In this document: piece by piece, positions 1 through 15,000 of the stretch
Layout of the letters: the number at the start of each line of letters is the position of its first letter
Numbering within the stretch: the first letter of the stretch is position 1
The notes under the pieces: model-generated
Seen by the model: only the letters and a program-made list of their open reading frames with translations
What the model was told of the DNA's origin: nothing
Databases searched by the model: none
Position numbers and translations under genes: made by a program
NCBI GenBank assembly: GCA_037349105.1
Contig: JAYJMM010000074.1
Location: forward strand, 248,001 to 312,000
Reading direction: 5' to 3'
DNA: 64,000 nt
DNA from: Limnomonas spitsbergensis
Lineage: Eukaryota; Chlorophyta; Chlorophyceae; Chlamydomonadales

Positions 1-3000
1 CATAGTTACCCTGATGAACCCTGGTCATCCTAAACCCTAGCATAGTTACCCTGGTAAACCCAGGTCATCCTAAACCCTAGCATAGTTACCCTGGTAAACC
101 CAGGCCATCCTAAACCCTAGCATAGTTACCCTGGTAAACCCAGATCATCCTAAACCCTAGCATAGTTACCCTGGTAAACCCTGGTCATCCTAAACCCTAG
201 CATAGTTACCCTGGTAAACCCAGATCATCCTAAACCCTAGCATAGTTACCCTGGTAAACCCTGGTCATCCTAAACCCTAGCATAGTTACCCTAGTAAACC
301 CAGGCCATCCTAAACCCTAGCATAGTTACCCTGGTAAACCCAGGTCATCCTAAACCCTAGCATAGTTACCCTGATGAACCCAGGCCATCCTAAACCCTAG
401 CATAGTTACCCTGGTAAACCCAGGCCATCCTAAACCCTAGCATAGTTGCCCTGGTAAACCCAGGTCATCCTAAACCCTAGCATAGTTACCCTGATGAACC
501 CAGGCCATCCTAAACCCTAGCATAGTTACCCTGGTAAACCCAGGTCATCCTAAACCCTAGCAAAGTTACCCTGGTAAACCCTGGTCATCCTAAACCCTAG
601 CATAGTTACCCTGATGAACCCTGGCCATCCTAAACCCTAGCAAAGTTACCCTGGTAAACCCAGGCCATCCTAAACCCTAGCATAGTTACCCTGGTAAACC
701 CAGATCATCCTAAACCCTAGCATAGTTACCCTGATGAACCCTGGTCATCCTAAACCCTAGCATAGTTACCCTGATGAACCCAGGCCATCCTAAACCCTAG
801 CATAGTTACCCTGGTAAACCCAGGCCATCCTAAACCCTAGCATAGTTACCCTGGTAAACCCAGTTCATCCTAAACCCTAGCATAGTTACCCTGATGAACC
901 CTGGTCATCCTAAACCCTAGCATAGTTACCCTGGTAAACCCAGGTCATCCTAAACCCTAGCATAGTTACCCTGGTAAACCCAGGTCATCCTAAACCCTAG
1001 CATAGTTACCCTGATGAACCCTGGTCATCCTAAACCCTAGCATAGTTACCCTGATGAACCCTGGTCATCCTAAACCCTAGCATAGTTACCCTGGTAAACC
1101 CAGATCATCCTAAACCCTAGCATAGTTACCCTGGTAAACCCAGGCCATCCTAAACCCTAGCATAGTTACCCTGGTAAACCCTGGTCATCCTAAACCCTAG
1201 CATAGTTACCCTGGTAAACCCAGGCCATGCTTAACCCTAGCATAGTTACCCTGGTAAACCCTGGTCATCCTAAACCCTAGCATAGTTACCCTGATGAACC
1301 CAGGCCATCCTAAACCCTAGCATAGTTACCCTGGTAAACCCTGGTCATCCTAAACCCTAGCATAGTTACCCTGGTAAACCCTGGTCATCCTAAACCCTAG
1401 CATAGTTACCCTGATGAACCCAGGCCATCCTAAACCCTAGCATAGTTACCCTGGTAAACCCAGGTCATCCTAAACCCTAGCATAGTTACCCTGGTAAACC
1501 CAGGCCATCCTAAACCCTAGCATAGTTACCCTGGTAAACCCAGATCATCCTAAACCCTAGCATAGTTACCCTGGTAAACCCTGGTCATCCTAAACCCTAG
1601 CATAGTTACCCTGGTAAACCCAGATCATCCTAAACCCTAGCATAGTTACCCTGGTAAACCCAGGCCATGCTTAACCCTAGCATAGTTACCCTGGTAAACC
1701 CAGATCATCCTAAACCCTAGCATAGTTACCCTGGTAAACCCTGGTCATCCTAAACCCTAGCATAGTTACCCTGGTAAACCCAGGCCATCCTAAACCCTAG
1801 CATAGTTACCCTGGTAAACCCAGGCCATCCTAAACCCTAGCATAGTTACCCTGATGAACCCAGGCCATCCTAAACCCTAGCATAGTTACCCTGATGAACC
1901 CAGGCCATCCTAAACCCTAGCATAGTTACCCTGGTAAACCCAGGCCACCCTAAACCCTAGCATAGTTACCCTGGTAAACCCAGATCATCCTAAACCCTAG
2001 CATAGTTACCCTGATGAACCCTGGTCATCCTAAACCCTAGCATAGTTACCCTGGTAAACCCAGGTCATCCTAAACCCTAGCATAGTTACCCTGGTAAACC
2101 CAGGTCATCCTAAACCCTAGCATAGTTACCCTGATGAACCCTGGTCATCCTAAACCCTAGCATAGTTACCCTGATGAACCCTGGTCATCCTAAACCCTAG
2201 CATAGTTACCCTGGTAAACCCAGATCATCCTAAACCCTAGCATAGTTACCCTGGTAAACCCAGGCCATCCTAAACCCTAGCATAGTTACCCTGGTAAACC
2301 CAGGCCATCCTAAACCCTAGCATAGTTACCCTGGTAAACCCAGGTCATCCTAAACCCTAGCATAGTTACCCTGATGAACCCAGGCCATCCTAAACCCTAG
2401 CATAGTTACCCTGGTAAACCCAGGCCATCCTAAACCCTAGCATAGTTACCCTGGTAAACCCTGGTCATCCTAAACCCTAGCATAGTTACCCTGATGAACC
2501 CAGGCCATCCTAAACCCTAGCATAGTTACCCTGGTAAACCCAGGTCATCCTAAAACCTAGCAAAGTTACCCTGGTAAACCCTGGTCATCCTAAACCCTAG
2601 CATAGTTACCCTGATGAACCCTGGCCATCCTAAACCCTAGCAAAGTTACCCTGGTAAACCCTGGTCATCCTAAACCCTAGCATAGTTAACCTGATGAACC
2701 CAGGCCATCCTAAACCCTAGCATAGTTACCCTGGTAAACCCTGGTCATCCTAAACCCTAGCATAGTTACCCTGGTAAACCAAGGCCATCCTAAACCCTAG
2801 CATAGTTACCCTGGTAAACCCAGATCATCCTAAACCCTAGCATAGTTACCCTGGTAAACCCTGGTCATCCTAAACCCTAGCATAGTTACCCTGGTAAACC
2901 CAGGCCATCCTAAACCCTAGCATAGTTACCCTGGTAAACCCAGGCCATCCTAAACCCTAGCATAGTTACCCTGATGAACCCAGGCCATCCTAAACCCTAG

Positions 3001-6000
3001 CATAGTTACCCTGGTAAACCCAGGCCATCCTAAACCCTAGCATAGTTGCCCTGGTAAACCCAGGTCATCCTAAACCCTAGCATAGTTACCCTGATGAACC
3101 CAGGCCATCCTAAACCCTAGCATAGTTACCCTGGTAAACCCAGGTCATCCTAAAACCTAGCAAAGTTACCCTGGTAAACCCTGGTCATCCTAAACCCTAG
3201 CATAGTTACCCTGATGAACCCTGGCCATCCTAAACCCTAGCAAAGTTACCCTGGTAAACCCAGGCCATCCTAAACCCTAGCATAGTTACCCTGGTAAACC
3301 CAGATCATCCTAAACCCTAGCATAGTTACCCTGATGAACCCTGGTCATCCTAAACCCTAGCATAGTTACCCTGGTAAACCCAGATCATCCTAAACCCTAG
3401 CATAGTTACCCTGGTAAACCCAGGCCATCCTAAACCCTAGCATAGTTACCCTGGTAAACCCAGGTCATCCTAAACCCTAGCATAGTTACCCTGATGAACC
3501 CTGGTCATCCTAAACCCTAGCATAGTTACCCTGGTAAACCCAGGTCATCCTAAACCCTAGCATAGTTACCCTGGTAAACCCAGGTCATCCTAAACCCTAG
3601 CATAGTTACCCTGATGAACCCTGGTCATCCTAAACCCTAGCATAGTTACCCCGGTAAACCCAGGTCATCCTAAACCCTAGCATAGTTACCCTGGTAAACC
3701 CAGGCCATCCTAAACCCTAGCATAGTTACCCTGGTAAACCCAGATCATCCTAAACCCTAGCATAGTTACCCTGGTAAACCCTGGTCATCCTAAACCCTAG
3801 CATAGTTACCCTGGTAAACCCAGATCATCCTAAACCCTAGCATAGTTACCCTGGTAAACCCTGGTCATCCTAAACCCTAGCATAGTTACCCTGGTAAACC
3901 CAGGCCATCCTAAACCCTAGCATTGTTACCCTGGTAAACCCAGGTCATCCTAAACCCTAGCATAGTTACCCTGATGAACCCAGGCCATCCTAAACCCTAG
4001 CATAGTTACCCTGGTAAACCCAGGCCATCCTAAACCCTAGCATAGTTGCCCTGGTAAACCCAGGTCATCCTAAACCCTAGCATAGTTACCCTGATGAACC
4101 CTGGTCATCCTAAACCCTAGCATAGTTACCCTGATGAACCCAGGCCATCCTAAACCCTAGCATAGTTACCCTGGTAAACCCAGGCCATCCTAAACCCTAG
4201 CATAGTTACCCTGGTAAACCCAGATCATCCTAAACCCTAGCATAGTTACCCTGATGAACCCTGGTCATCCTAAACCCTAGCATAGTTACCCTGGTAAACC
4301 CAGGTCATCCTAAACCCTAGCATAGTTACCCTGGTAAACCCAGGTCATCCTAAACCCTAGCATAGTTACCCTGGTAAACCCTGGTCATCCTAAACCCTAG
4401 CATAGTTACCCTGATGAACCCAGGCCATCCTAAACCCTAGCATAGTTGCCCTGGTAAACCCAGGTCATCCTAAACCCTAGCATAGTTACCCTGGTAAACC
4501 CAGGCCATCCTAAACCCTAGCATAGTTACCCTGATGAACCCAGGCCATCCTAAACCCTAGCATAGTTACCCTGGTAAACCCAGATCATCCTAAACCCTAG
4601 CATAGTTACCCTGGTAAACCCTGGTCATCCTAAACCCTAGCATAGTTACCCTGATGAACCCAGGCCATCCTAAACCCTAGCATAGTTACCCTGGTAAACC
4701 CAGGTCATCCTAAACCCTAGCATAGTTACCCTGGTAAACCCAGGCCATCCTAAACCCTAGCATAGTTACCCTGGTAAACCCAGATCATCCTAAACCCTAG
4801 CATAGTTACCCTGGTAAACCCTGGTCATCCTAAACCCTAGCATAGTTACCCTGGTAAACCCAGATCATCCTAAACCCTAGCATAGTTACCCTGGTAAACC
4901 CTGGTCATCCTAAACCCTAGCATAGTTACCCTGGTAAACCCAGATCATCCTAAACCCTAGCATAGTTACCCTGATGAACCCAGGCCATCCTAAACCCTAG
5001 CATAGTTACCCTGGTAAACCCAGGCCATCCTAAACCCTAGCATAGTTACCCTGGTAAACCCAGGCCATCCTAAACCCTAGCATAGTTACCCTGGTAAACC
5101 CTGGTCATCCTAAACCCTAGCATAGTTACCCTGGTAAACCCAGATCATCCTAAACCCTAGCATAGTTACCCTGATGAACCCAGGCCATCCTAAACCCTAG
5201 CATAGTTACCCTGGTAAACCCAGGCCATCCTAAACCCTAGCATAGTTACCCTGGTAAACCCAGGCCATCCTAAACCCTAGCATAGTTACCCTGATGAACC
5301 CAGGCCATCCTAAACCCTAGCATAGTTACCCTGGTAAACCCAGGCCATCCTAAACCCTAGCATAGTTACCCTGGTAAACCCAGGTCATCCTAAACCCTAG
5401 CATAGTTACCCTGATGAACCCAGGCCATCCTAAACCCTAGCATAGTTACCCTGGTAAACCCAGGTCATCCTAAACCCTAGCAAAGTTACCCTGGTAAACC
5501 CTGGTCATCCTAAACCCTAGCATAGTTACCCTGATGAACCCTGGCCATCCTAAACCCTAGCAAAGTTACCCTGGTAAACCCAGGCCATCCTAAACCCTAG
5601 CATAGTTACCATGGTAAACCCAGATCATCCTAAACCCTAGCATAGTTACCCTGACGAACCCTGGTCATCCTAAACCCTAGCATAGTTACCCTGATGAACC
5701 CAGGCCATCCTAAACCCTAGCATAGTTACCCTGGTAAACCCAGGCCATCCTAAACCCTAGCATAGTTACCCTGGTAAACCCAGATCATCCTAAACCCTAG
5801 CATAGTTACCCTGATGAACCCTGGTCATCCTAAACCCTAGCATAGTTACCCTGGTAAACCCAGGTCATCCTAAACCCTAGCATAGTTACCCTGGTAAACC
5901 CAGGTCATCCTAAACCCTAGCATAGTTACCCTGATGAACCCTGGTCATCCTAAACCCTAGCATAGTTACCCTGATGAACCCTGGTCATCCTAAACCCTAG

Positions 6001-9000
6001 CATAGTTACCCTGGTAAACCCAGATCATCCTAAACCCTAGCATAGTTACCCTGGTAAACCCAGGCCATCCTAAACCCTAGCATAGTTACCCTGGTAAACC
6101 CTGGTCATCCTAAACCCTAGCATAGTTACCCTGGTAAACCCAGGCCATGCTAAACCCTAGCATAGTTACCCTGGTAAACCCTGGTCATCCTAAACCCTAG
6201 CATAGTTACCCTGATGAACCCAGGCCATCCTAAACCCTAGCATAGTTACCCTGGTAAACCCTGGTCATCCTAAACCCTAGCATAGTTACCCTGGTAAACC
6301 CAGGCCATCCTAAACCCTAGCATAGTTACCCTGGTAAACCCAGGCCATCCTAAACCCTAGCATAGTTACCCTGGTAAACCCTGGTCATCCTAAACCCTAG
6401 CATAGTTACCCTGGTAAACCCAGGCCATGCTAAACCCTAGCATAGTTACCCTGGTAAACCCTGGTCATCCTAAACCCTAGCATAGTTACCCTGGTAAACC
6501 CAGGCCATCCTAAACCCTAGCATAGTTACCCTGGTAAACCCTGGTCATCCTAAACCCTAGCATAGTTACCCTGGTAAACCAAGGCCATCCTAAACCCTAG
6601 CATAGTTACCCTGGTAAACCCAGATCATCCTAAACCCTAGCATAGTTACCCTGGTAAACCCTGGTCATCCTAAACCCTAGCATAGTTACCCTGGTAAACC
6701 CAGGCCATCCTAAACCCTAGCATAGTTACCCTGGTAAACCCAGGCCATCCTAAACCCTAGCATAGTTACCCTGATGAACCCAGGCCATCCTAAACCCTAG
6801 CATAGTTACCCTGGTAAACCCAGGCCATCCTAAACCCTAGCATAGTTGCCCTGGTAAACCCAGGTCATCCTAAACCCTAGCATAGTTACCCTGATGAACC
6901 CAGGCCATCCTAAACCCTAGCATAGTTACCCTGGTAAACCCAGGTCATCCTAAACCCTAGCAAAGTTACCCTGGTAAACCCAGGCCATCCTAAACCCTAG
7001 CATAGTTACCCTGATGAACCCTGGCCATCCTAAACCCTAGCAAAGTTACCCTGGTAAACCCAGGCCATCCTAAACCCTAGCATAGTTACCCTGGTAAACC
7101 CAGATCATCCTAAACCCTAGCATAGTTACCCTGATGAACCCTGGTCATCCTAAACCCTAGCATAGTTACCCTGGTAAACCCAGATCATCCTAAACCCTAG
7201 CATAGTTACCCTGGTAAACCCAGGCCATCCTAAACCCTAGCATAGTTACCCTGGTAAACCCAGGTCATCCTAAACCCTAGCATAGTTACCCTGATGAACC
7301 CTGGTCATCCTAAACCCTAGCATAGTTACCCTGGTAAACCCAGGTCATCCTAAACCCTAGCATAGTTACCCTGGTAAACCCAGGTCATCCTAAACCCTAG
7401 CATAGTTACCCTGATGAACCCTGGTCATCCTAAACCCTAGCATAGTTACCCTGGTAAACCCAGGTCATCCTAAACCCTAGCATAGTTACCCTGGTAAACC
7501 CAGGCCATCCTAAACCCTAGCATAGTTACCCTGGTAAACCCAGATCATCCTAAACCCTAGCATAGTTACCCTGGTAAACCCTGGTCATCCTAAACCCTAG
7601 CATAGTTACCCTGGTAAACCCAGATCATCCTAAACCCTAGCATAGTTACCCTGGTAAACCCTGGTCATCCTAAACCCTAGCATAGTTACCCTGGTAAACC
7701 CAGGCCATCCTAAACCCTAGCATAGTTACCCTGGTAAACCCAGGTCATCCTAAACCCTAGCATAGTTACCCTGATGAACCCAGGCCATCCTAAACCCTAG
7801 CATAGTTACCCTGGTAAACCCAGGCCATCCTAAACCCTAGCATAGTTGCCCTGGTAAACCCAGGTCATCCTAAACCCTAGCATAGTTACCCTGATGAACC
7901 CAGGCCATCCTAAACCCTAGCATAGTTACCCTGGTAAACCCAGGTCATCCTAAACCCTAGCAAAGTTACCCTGGTAAACCCTGGTCATCCTAAACCCTAG
8001 CATAGTTACCCTGATGAACCCTGGCCATCCTAAACCCTAGCAAAGTTACCCTGGTAAACCCAGGCCATCCTAAACCCTAGCATAGTTACCCTGGTAAACC
8101 CAGATCATCCTAAACCCTAGCATAGTTACCCTGATGAACCCTGGTCATCCTAAACCCTAGCATAGTTACCCTGATGAACCCAGGCCATCCTAAACCCTAG
8201 CATAGTTACCCTGGTAAACCCAGGCCATCCTAAACCCTAGCATAGTTACCCTGGTAAACCCAGTTCATCCTAAACCCTAGCATAGTTACCCTGATGAACC
8301 CTGGTCATCCTAAACCCTAGCATAGTTACCCTGGTAAACCCAGGTCATCCTAAACCCTAGCATAGTTACCCTGGTAAACCCAGGTCATCCTAAACCCTAG
8401 CATAGTTACCCTGATGAACCCTGGTCATCCTAAACCCTAGCATAGTTACCTTGATGAACCCTGGTCATCCTAAACCCTAGCATAGTTACCCTGGTAAACC
8501 CAGATCATCCTAAACCCTAGCATAGTTACCCTGGTAAACCCAGGCCATCCTAAACCCTAGCATAGTTACCCTGGTAAACCCTGGTCATCCTAAACCCTAG
8601 CATAGTTACCCTGGTAAACCCAGGCCATGCTTAACCCTAGCATAGTTACCCTGGTAAACCCTGGTCATCCTAAACCCTAGCATAGTTACCCTGATGAACC
8701 CAGGCCATCCTAAACCCTAGCATAGTTACCCTGGTAAACCCTGGTCATCCTAAACCCTAGCATAGTTACCCTGGTAAACCCTGGTCATCCTAAACCCTAG
8801 CATAGTTACCCTGATGAACCCAGGCCATCCTAAACCCTAGCATAGTTACCCTGGTAAACCCAGGTCATCCTAAACCCTAGCATAGTTACCCTGGTAAACC
8901 CAGGCCATCCTAAACCCTAGCATAGTTACCCTGGTAAACCCAGATCATCCTAAACCCTAGCATAGTTACCCTGGTAAACCCTGGTCATCCTAAACCCTAG

Positions 9001-12000
9001 CATAGTTACCCTGGTAAACCCAGATCATCCTAAACCCTAGCATAGTTACCCTGGTAAACCCAGGCCATGCTTAACCCTAGCATAGTTACCCTGGTAAACC
9101 CAGATCATCCTAAACCCTAGCATAGTTACCCTGGTAAACCCTGGTCATCCTAAACCCTAGCATAGTTACCCTGGTAAACCCAGGCCATCCTAAACCCTAG
9201 CATAGTTACCCTGGTAAACCCAGGCCATCCTAAACCCTAGCATAGTTACCCTGATGAACCCAGGCCATCCTAAACCCTAGCATAGTTACCCTGATGAACC
9301 CAGGCCATCCTAAACCCTAGCATAGTTACCCTGGTAAACCCAGGCCATCCTAAACCCTAGCATAGTTACCCTGGTAAACCCAGATCATCCTAAACCCTAG
9401 CATAGTTACCCTGATGAACCCTGGTCATCCTAAACCCTAGCATAGTTACCCTGGTAAACCCAGGTCATCCTAAACCCTAGCATAGTTACCCTGGTAAACC
9501 CAGGTCATCCTAAACCCTAGCATAGTTACCCTGATGAACCCTGGTCATCCTAAACCCTAGCATAGTTACCCTGATGAACCCTGGTCATCCTAAACCCTAG
9601 CATAGTTACCCTGGTAAACCCAGATCATCCTAAACCCTAGCATAGTTACCCTGGTAAACCCAGGCCATCCTAAACCCTAGCATAGTTACCCTGGTAAACC
9701 CAGGCCATCCTAAACCCTAGCATAGTTACCCTGGTAAACCCAGGTCATCCTAAACCCTAGCATAGTTACCCTGATGAACCCAGGCCATCCTAAACCCTAG
9801 CATAGTTACCCTGGTAAACCCAGGCCATCCTAAACCCTAGCATAGTTACCCTGGTAAACCCTGGTCATCCTAAACCCTAGCATAGTTACCCTGATGAACC
9901 CAGGCCATCCTAAACCCTAGCATAGTTACCCTGGTAAACCCAGGTCATCCTAAAACCTAGCAAAGTTACCCTGGTAAACCCTGGTCATCCTAAACCCTAG
10001 CATAGTTACCCTGATGAACCCTGGCCATCCTAAACCCTAGCAAAGTTACCCTGGTAAACCCTGGTCATCCTAAACCCTAGCATAGTTAACCTGATGAACC
10101 CAGGCCATCCTAAACCCTAGCATAGTTACCCTGGTAAACCCTGGTCATCCTAAACCCTAGCATAGTTACCCTGGTAAACCAAGGCCATCCTAAACCCTAG
10201 CATAGTTACCCTGGTAAACCCAGATCATCCTAAACCCTAGCATAGTTACCCTGGTAAACCCAGGTCATCCTAAACCCTAGCATAGTTACCCTGGTAAACC
10301 CAGGCCATCCTAAACCCTAGCATAGTTACCCTGGTAAACCCAGATCATCCTAAACCCTAGCATAGTTACCCTGGTAAACCCTGGTCATCCTAAACCCTAG
10401 CATAGTTACCCTGGTAAACCCAGATCATCCTAAACCCTAGCATAGTTACCCTGGTAAACCCTGGTCATCCTAAACCCTAGCATAGTTACCCTGGTAAACC
10501 CAGATCATCCTAAACCCTAGCATAGTTACCCTGATGAACCCAGGCCATCCTAAACCCTAGCATAGTTACCCTGGTAAACCCAGGCCATCCTAAACCCTAG
10601 CATAGTTACCCTGGTAAACCCAGGCCATCCTAAACCCTAGCATAGTTACCCTGGTAAACCCTGGTCATCCTAAACCCTAGCATAGTTACCCTGGTAAACC
10701 CAGATCATCCTAAACCCTAGCATAGTTACCCTGATGAACCCAGGCCATCCTAAACCCTAGCATAGTTACCCTGGTAAACCCAGGCCATCCTAAACCCTAG
10801 CATAGTTACCCTGGTAAACCCAGGCCATCCTAAACCCTAGCATAGTTACCCTGATGAACCCAGGCCATCCTAAACCCTAGCATAGTTACCCTGGTAAACC
10901 CAGGCCATCCTAAACCCTAGCATAGTTGCCCTGGTAAACCCAGGTCATCCTAAACCCTAGCATAGTTACCCTGATGAACCCAGGCCATCCTAAACCCTAG
11001 CATAGTTACCCTGGTAAACCCAGGTCATCCTAAACCCTAGCAAAGTTACCCTGGTAAACCCTGGTCATCCTAAACCCTAGCATAGTTACCCTGATGAACC
11101 CTGGCCATCCTAAACCCTAGCAAAGTTACCCTGGTAAACCCAGGCCATCCTAAACCCTAGCATAGTTACCATGGTAAACCCAGATCATCCTAAACCCTAG
11201 CATAGTTACCCTGACGAACCCTGGTCATCCTAAACCCTAGCATAGTTACCCTGATGAACCCAGGCCATCCTAAACCCTAGCATAGTTACCCTGGTAAACC
11301 CAGGCCATCCTAAACCCTAGCATAGTTACCCTGGTAAACCCAGATCATCCTAAACCCTAGCATAGTTACCCTGATGAACCCTGGTCATCCTAAACCCTAG
11401 CATAGTTACCCTGGTAAACCCAGGTCATCCTAAACCCTAGCATAGTTACCCTGGTAAACCCAGGTCATCCTAAACCCTAGCATAGTTACCCTGATGAACC
11501 CTGGTCATCCTAAACCCTAGCATAGTTACCCTGATGAACCCTGGTCATCCTAAACCCTAGCATAGTTACCCTGGTAAACCCAGATCATCCTAAACCCTAG
11601 CATAGTTACCCTGGTAAACCCAGGCCATCCTAAACCCTAGCATAGTTACCCTGGTAAACCCTGGTCATCCTAAACCCTAGCATAGTTACCCTGGTAAACC
11701 CAGGCCATGCTAAACCCTAGCATAGTTACCCTGGTAAACCCTGGTCATCCTAAACCCTAGCATAGTTACCCTGATGAACCCAGGCCATCCTAAACCCTAG
11801 CATAGTTACCCTGGTAAACCCTGGTCATCCTAAACCCTAGCATAGTTACCCTGGTAAACCCAGGCCATCCTAAACCCTAGCATAGTTACCCTGGTAAACC
11901 CAGGCCATCCTAAACCCTAGCATAGTTACCCTGGTAAACCCTGGTCATCCTAAACCCTAGCATAGTTACCCTGGTAAACCCAGGCCATGCTAAACCCTAG

Positions 12001-15000
12001 CATAGTTACCCTGGTAAACCCTGGTCATCCTAAACCCTAGCATAGTTACCCTGGTAAACCCAGGCCATCCTAAACCCTAGCATAGTTACCCTGGTAAACC
12101 CTGGTCATCCTAAACCCTAGCATAGTTACCCTGGTAAACCAAGGCCATCCTAAACCCTAGCATAGTTACCCTGGTAAACCCAGATCATCCTAAACCCTAG
12201 CATAGTTACCCTGGTAAACCCTGGTCATCCTAAACCCTAGCATAGTTACCCTGGTAAACCCAGGCCATCCTAAACCCTAGCATAGTTACCCTGGTAAACC
12301 CAGGCCATCCTAAACCCTAGCATAGTTACCCTGATGAACCCAGGCCATCCTAAACCCTAGCATAGTTACCCTGGTAAACCCAGGCCATCCTAAACCCTAG
12401 CATAGTTGCCCTGGTAAACCCAGGTCATCCTAAACCCTAGCATAGTTACCCTGATGAACCCAGGCCATCCTAAACCCTAGCATAGTTACCCTGGTAAACC
12501 CAGGTCATCCTAAACCCTAGCAAAGTTACCCTGGTAAACCCAGGCCATCCTAAACCCTAGCATAGTTACCCTGATGAACCCTGGCCATCCTAAACCCTAG
12601 CAAAGTTACCCTGGTAAACCCAGGCCATCCTAAACCCTAGCATAGTTACCCTGGTAAACCCAGATCATCCTAAACCCTAGCATAGTTACCCTGATGAACC
12701 CTGGTCATCCTAAACCCTAGCATAGTTACCCTGGTAAACCCAGATCATCCTAAACCCTAGCATAGTTACCCTGGTAAACCCAGGCCATCCTAAACCCTAG
12801 CATAGTTACCCTGGTAAACCCAGGTCATCCTAAACCCTAGCATAGTTACCCTGATGAACCCTGGTCATCCTAAACCCTAGCATAGTTACCCTGGTAAACC
12901 CAGGTCATCCTAAACCCTAGCATAGTTACCCTGGTAAACCCAGGTCATCCTAAACCCTAGCATAGTTACCCTGATGAACCCTGGTCATCCTAAACCCTAG
13001 CATAGTTACCCTGGTAAACCCAGGTCATCCTAAACCCTAGCATAGTTACCCTGGTAAACCCAGGCCATCCTAAACCCTAGCATAGTTACCCTGGTAAACC
13101 CAGATCATCCTAAACCCTAGCATAGTTACCCTGGTAAACCCTGGTCATCCTAAACCCTAGCATAGTTACCCTGGTAAACCCAGATCATCCTAAACCCTAG
13201 CATAGTTACCCTGGTAAACCCTGGTCATCCTAAACCCTAGCATAGTTACCCTGGTAAACCCAGGCCATCCTAAACCCTAGCATAGTTACCCTGGTAAACC
13301 CAGGTCATCCTAAACCCTAGCATAGTTACCCTGATGAACCCAGGCCATCCTAAACCCTAGCATAGTTACCCTGGTAAACCCAGGCCATCCTAAACCCTAG
13401 CATAGTTGCCCTGGTAAACCCAGGTCATCCTAAACCCTAGCATAGTTACCCTGATGAACCCAGGCCATCCTAAACCCTAGCATAGTTACCCTGGTAAACC
13501 CAGGTCATCCTAAACCCTAGCAAAGTTACCCTGGTAAACCCTGGTCATCCTAAACCCTAGCATAGTTACCCTGATGAACCCTGGCCATCCTAAACCCTAG
13601 CAAAGTTACCCTGGTAAACCCAGGCCATCCTAAACCCTAGCATAGTTACCCTGGTAAACCCAGATCATCCTAAACCCTAGCATAGTTACCCTGATGAACC
13701 CTGGTCATCCTAAACCCTAGCATAGTTACCCTGATGAACCCAGGCCATCCTAAACCCTAGCATAGTTACCCTGGTAAACCCAGGCCATCCTAAACCCTAG
13801 CATAGTTACCCTGGTAAACCCAGTTCATCCTAAACCCTAGCATAGTTACCCTGATGAACCCTGGTCATCCTAAACCCTAGCATAGTTACCCTGGTAAACC
13901 CAGGTCATCCTAAACCCTAGCATAGTTACCCTGGTAAACCCAGGTCATCCTAAACCCTAGCATAGTTACCCTGATGAACCCTGGTCATCCTAAACCCTAG
14001 CATAGTTACCTTGATGAACCCTGGTCATCCTAAACCCTAGCATAGTTACCCTGGTAAACCCAGATCATCCTAAACCCTAGCATAGTTACCCTGGTAAACC
14101 CAGGCCATCCTAAACCCTAGCATAGTTACCCTGGTAAACCCTGGTCATCCTAAACCCTAGCATAGTTACCCTGGTAAACCCAGGCCATGCTTAACCCTAG
14201 CATAGTTACCCTGGTAAACCCTGGTCATCCTAAACCCTAGCATAGTTACCCTGATGAACCCAGGCCATCCTAAACCCTAGCATAGTTACCCTGGTAAACC
14301 CTGGTCATCCTAAACCCTAGCATAGTTACCCTGGTAAACCCTGGTCATCCTAAACCCTAGCATAGTTACCCTGATGAACCCAGGCCATCCTAAACCCTAG
14401 CATAGTTACCCTGGTAAACCCAGGTCATCCTAAACCCTAGCATAGTTACCCTGGTAAACCCAGGCCATCCTAAACCCTAGCATAGTTACCCTGGTAAACC
14501 CAGATCATCCTAAACCCTAGCATAGTTACCCTGGTAAACCCTGGTCATCCTAAACCCTAGCATAGTTACCCTGGTAAACCCAGATCATCCTAAACCCTAG
14601 CATAGTTACCCTGGTAAACCCAGGCCATGCTTAACCCTAGCATAGTTACCCTGGTAAACCCAGATCATCCTAAACCCTAGCATAGTTACCCTGGTAAACC
14701 CTGGTCATCCTAAACCCTAGCATAGTTACCCTGGTAAACCCAGGCCATCCTAAACCCTAGCATAGTTACCCTGGTAAACCCAGGCCATCCTAAACCCTAG
14801 CATAGTTACCCTGATGAACCCAGGCCATCCTAAACCCTAGCATAGTTACCCTGATGAACCCAGGCCATCCTAAACCCTAGCATAGTTACCCTGGTAAACC
14901 CAGGCCATCCTAAACCCTAGCATAGTTACCCTGGTAAACCCAGATCATCCTAAACCCTAGCATAGTTACCCTGATGAACCCTGGTCATCCTAAACCCTAG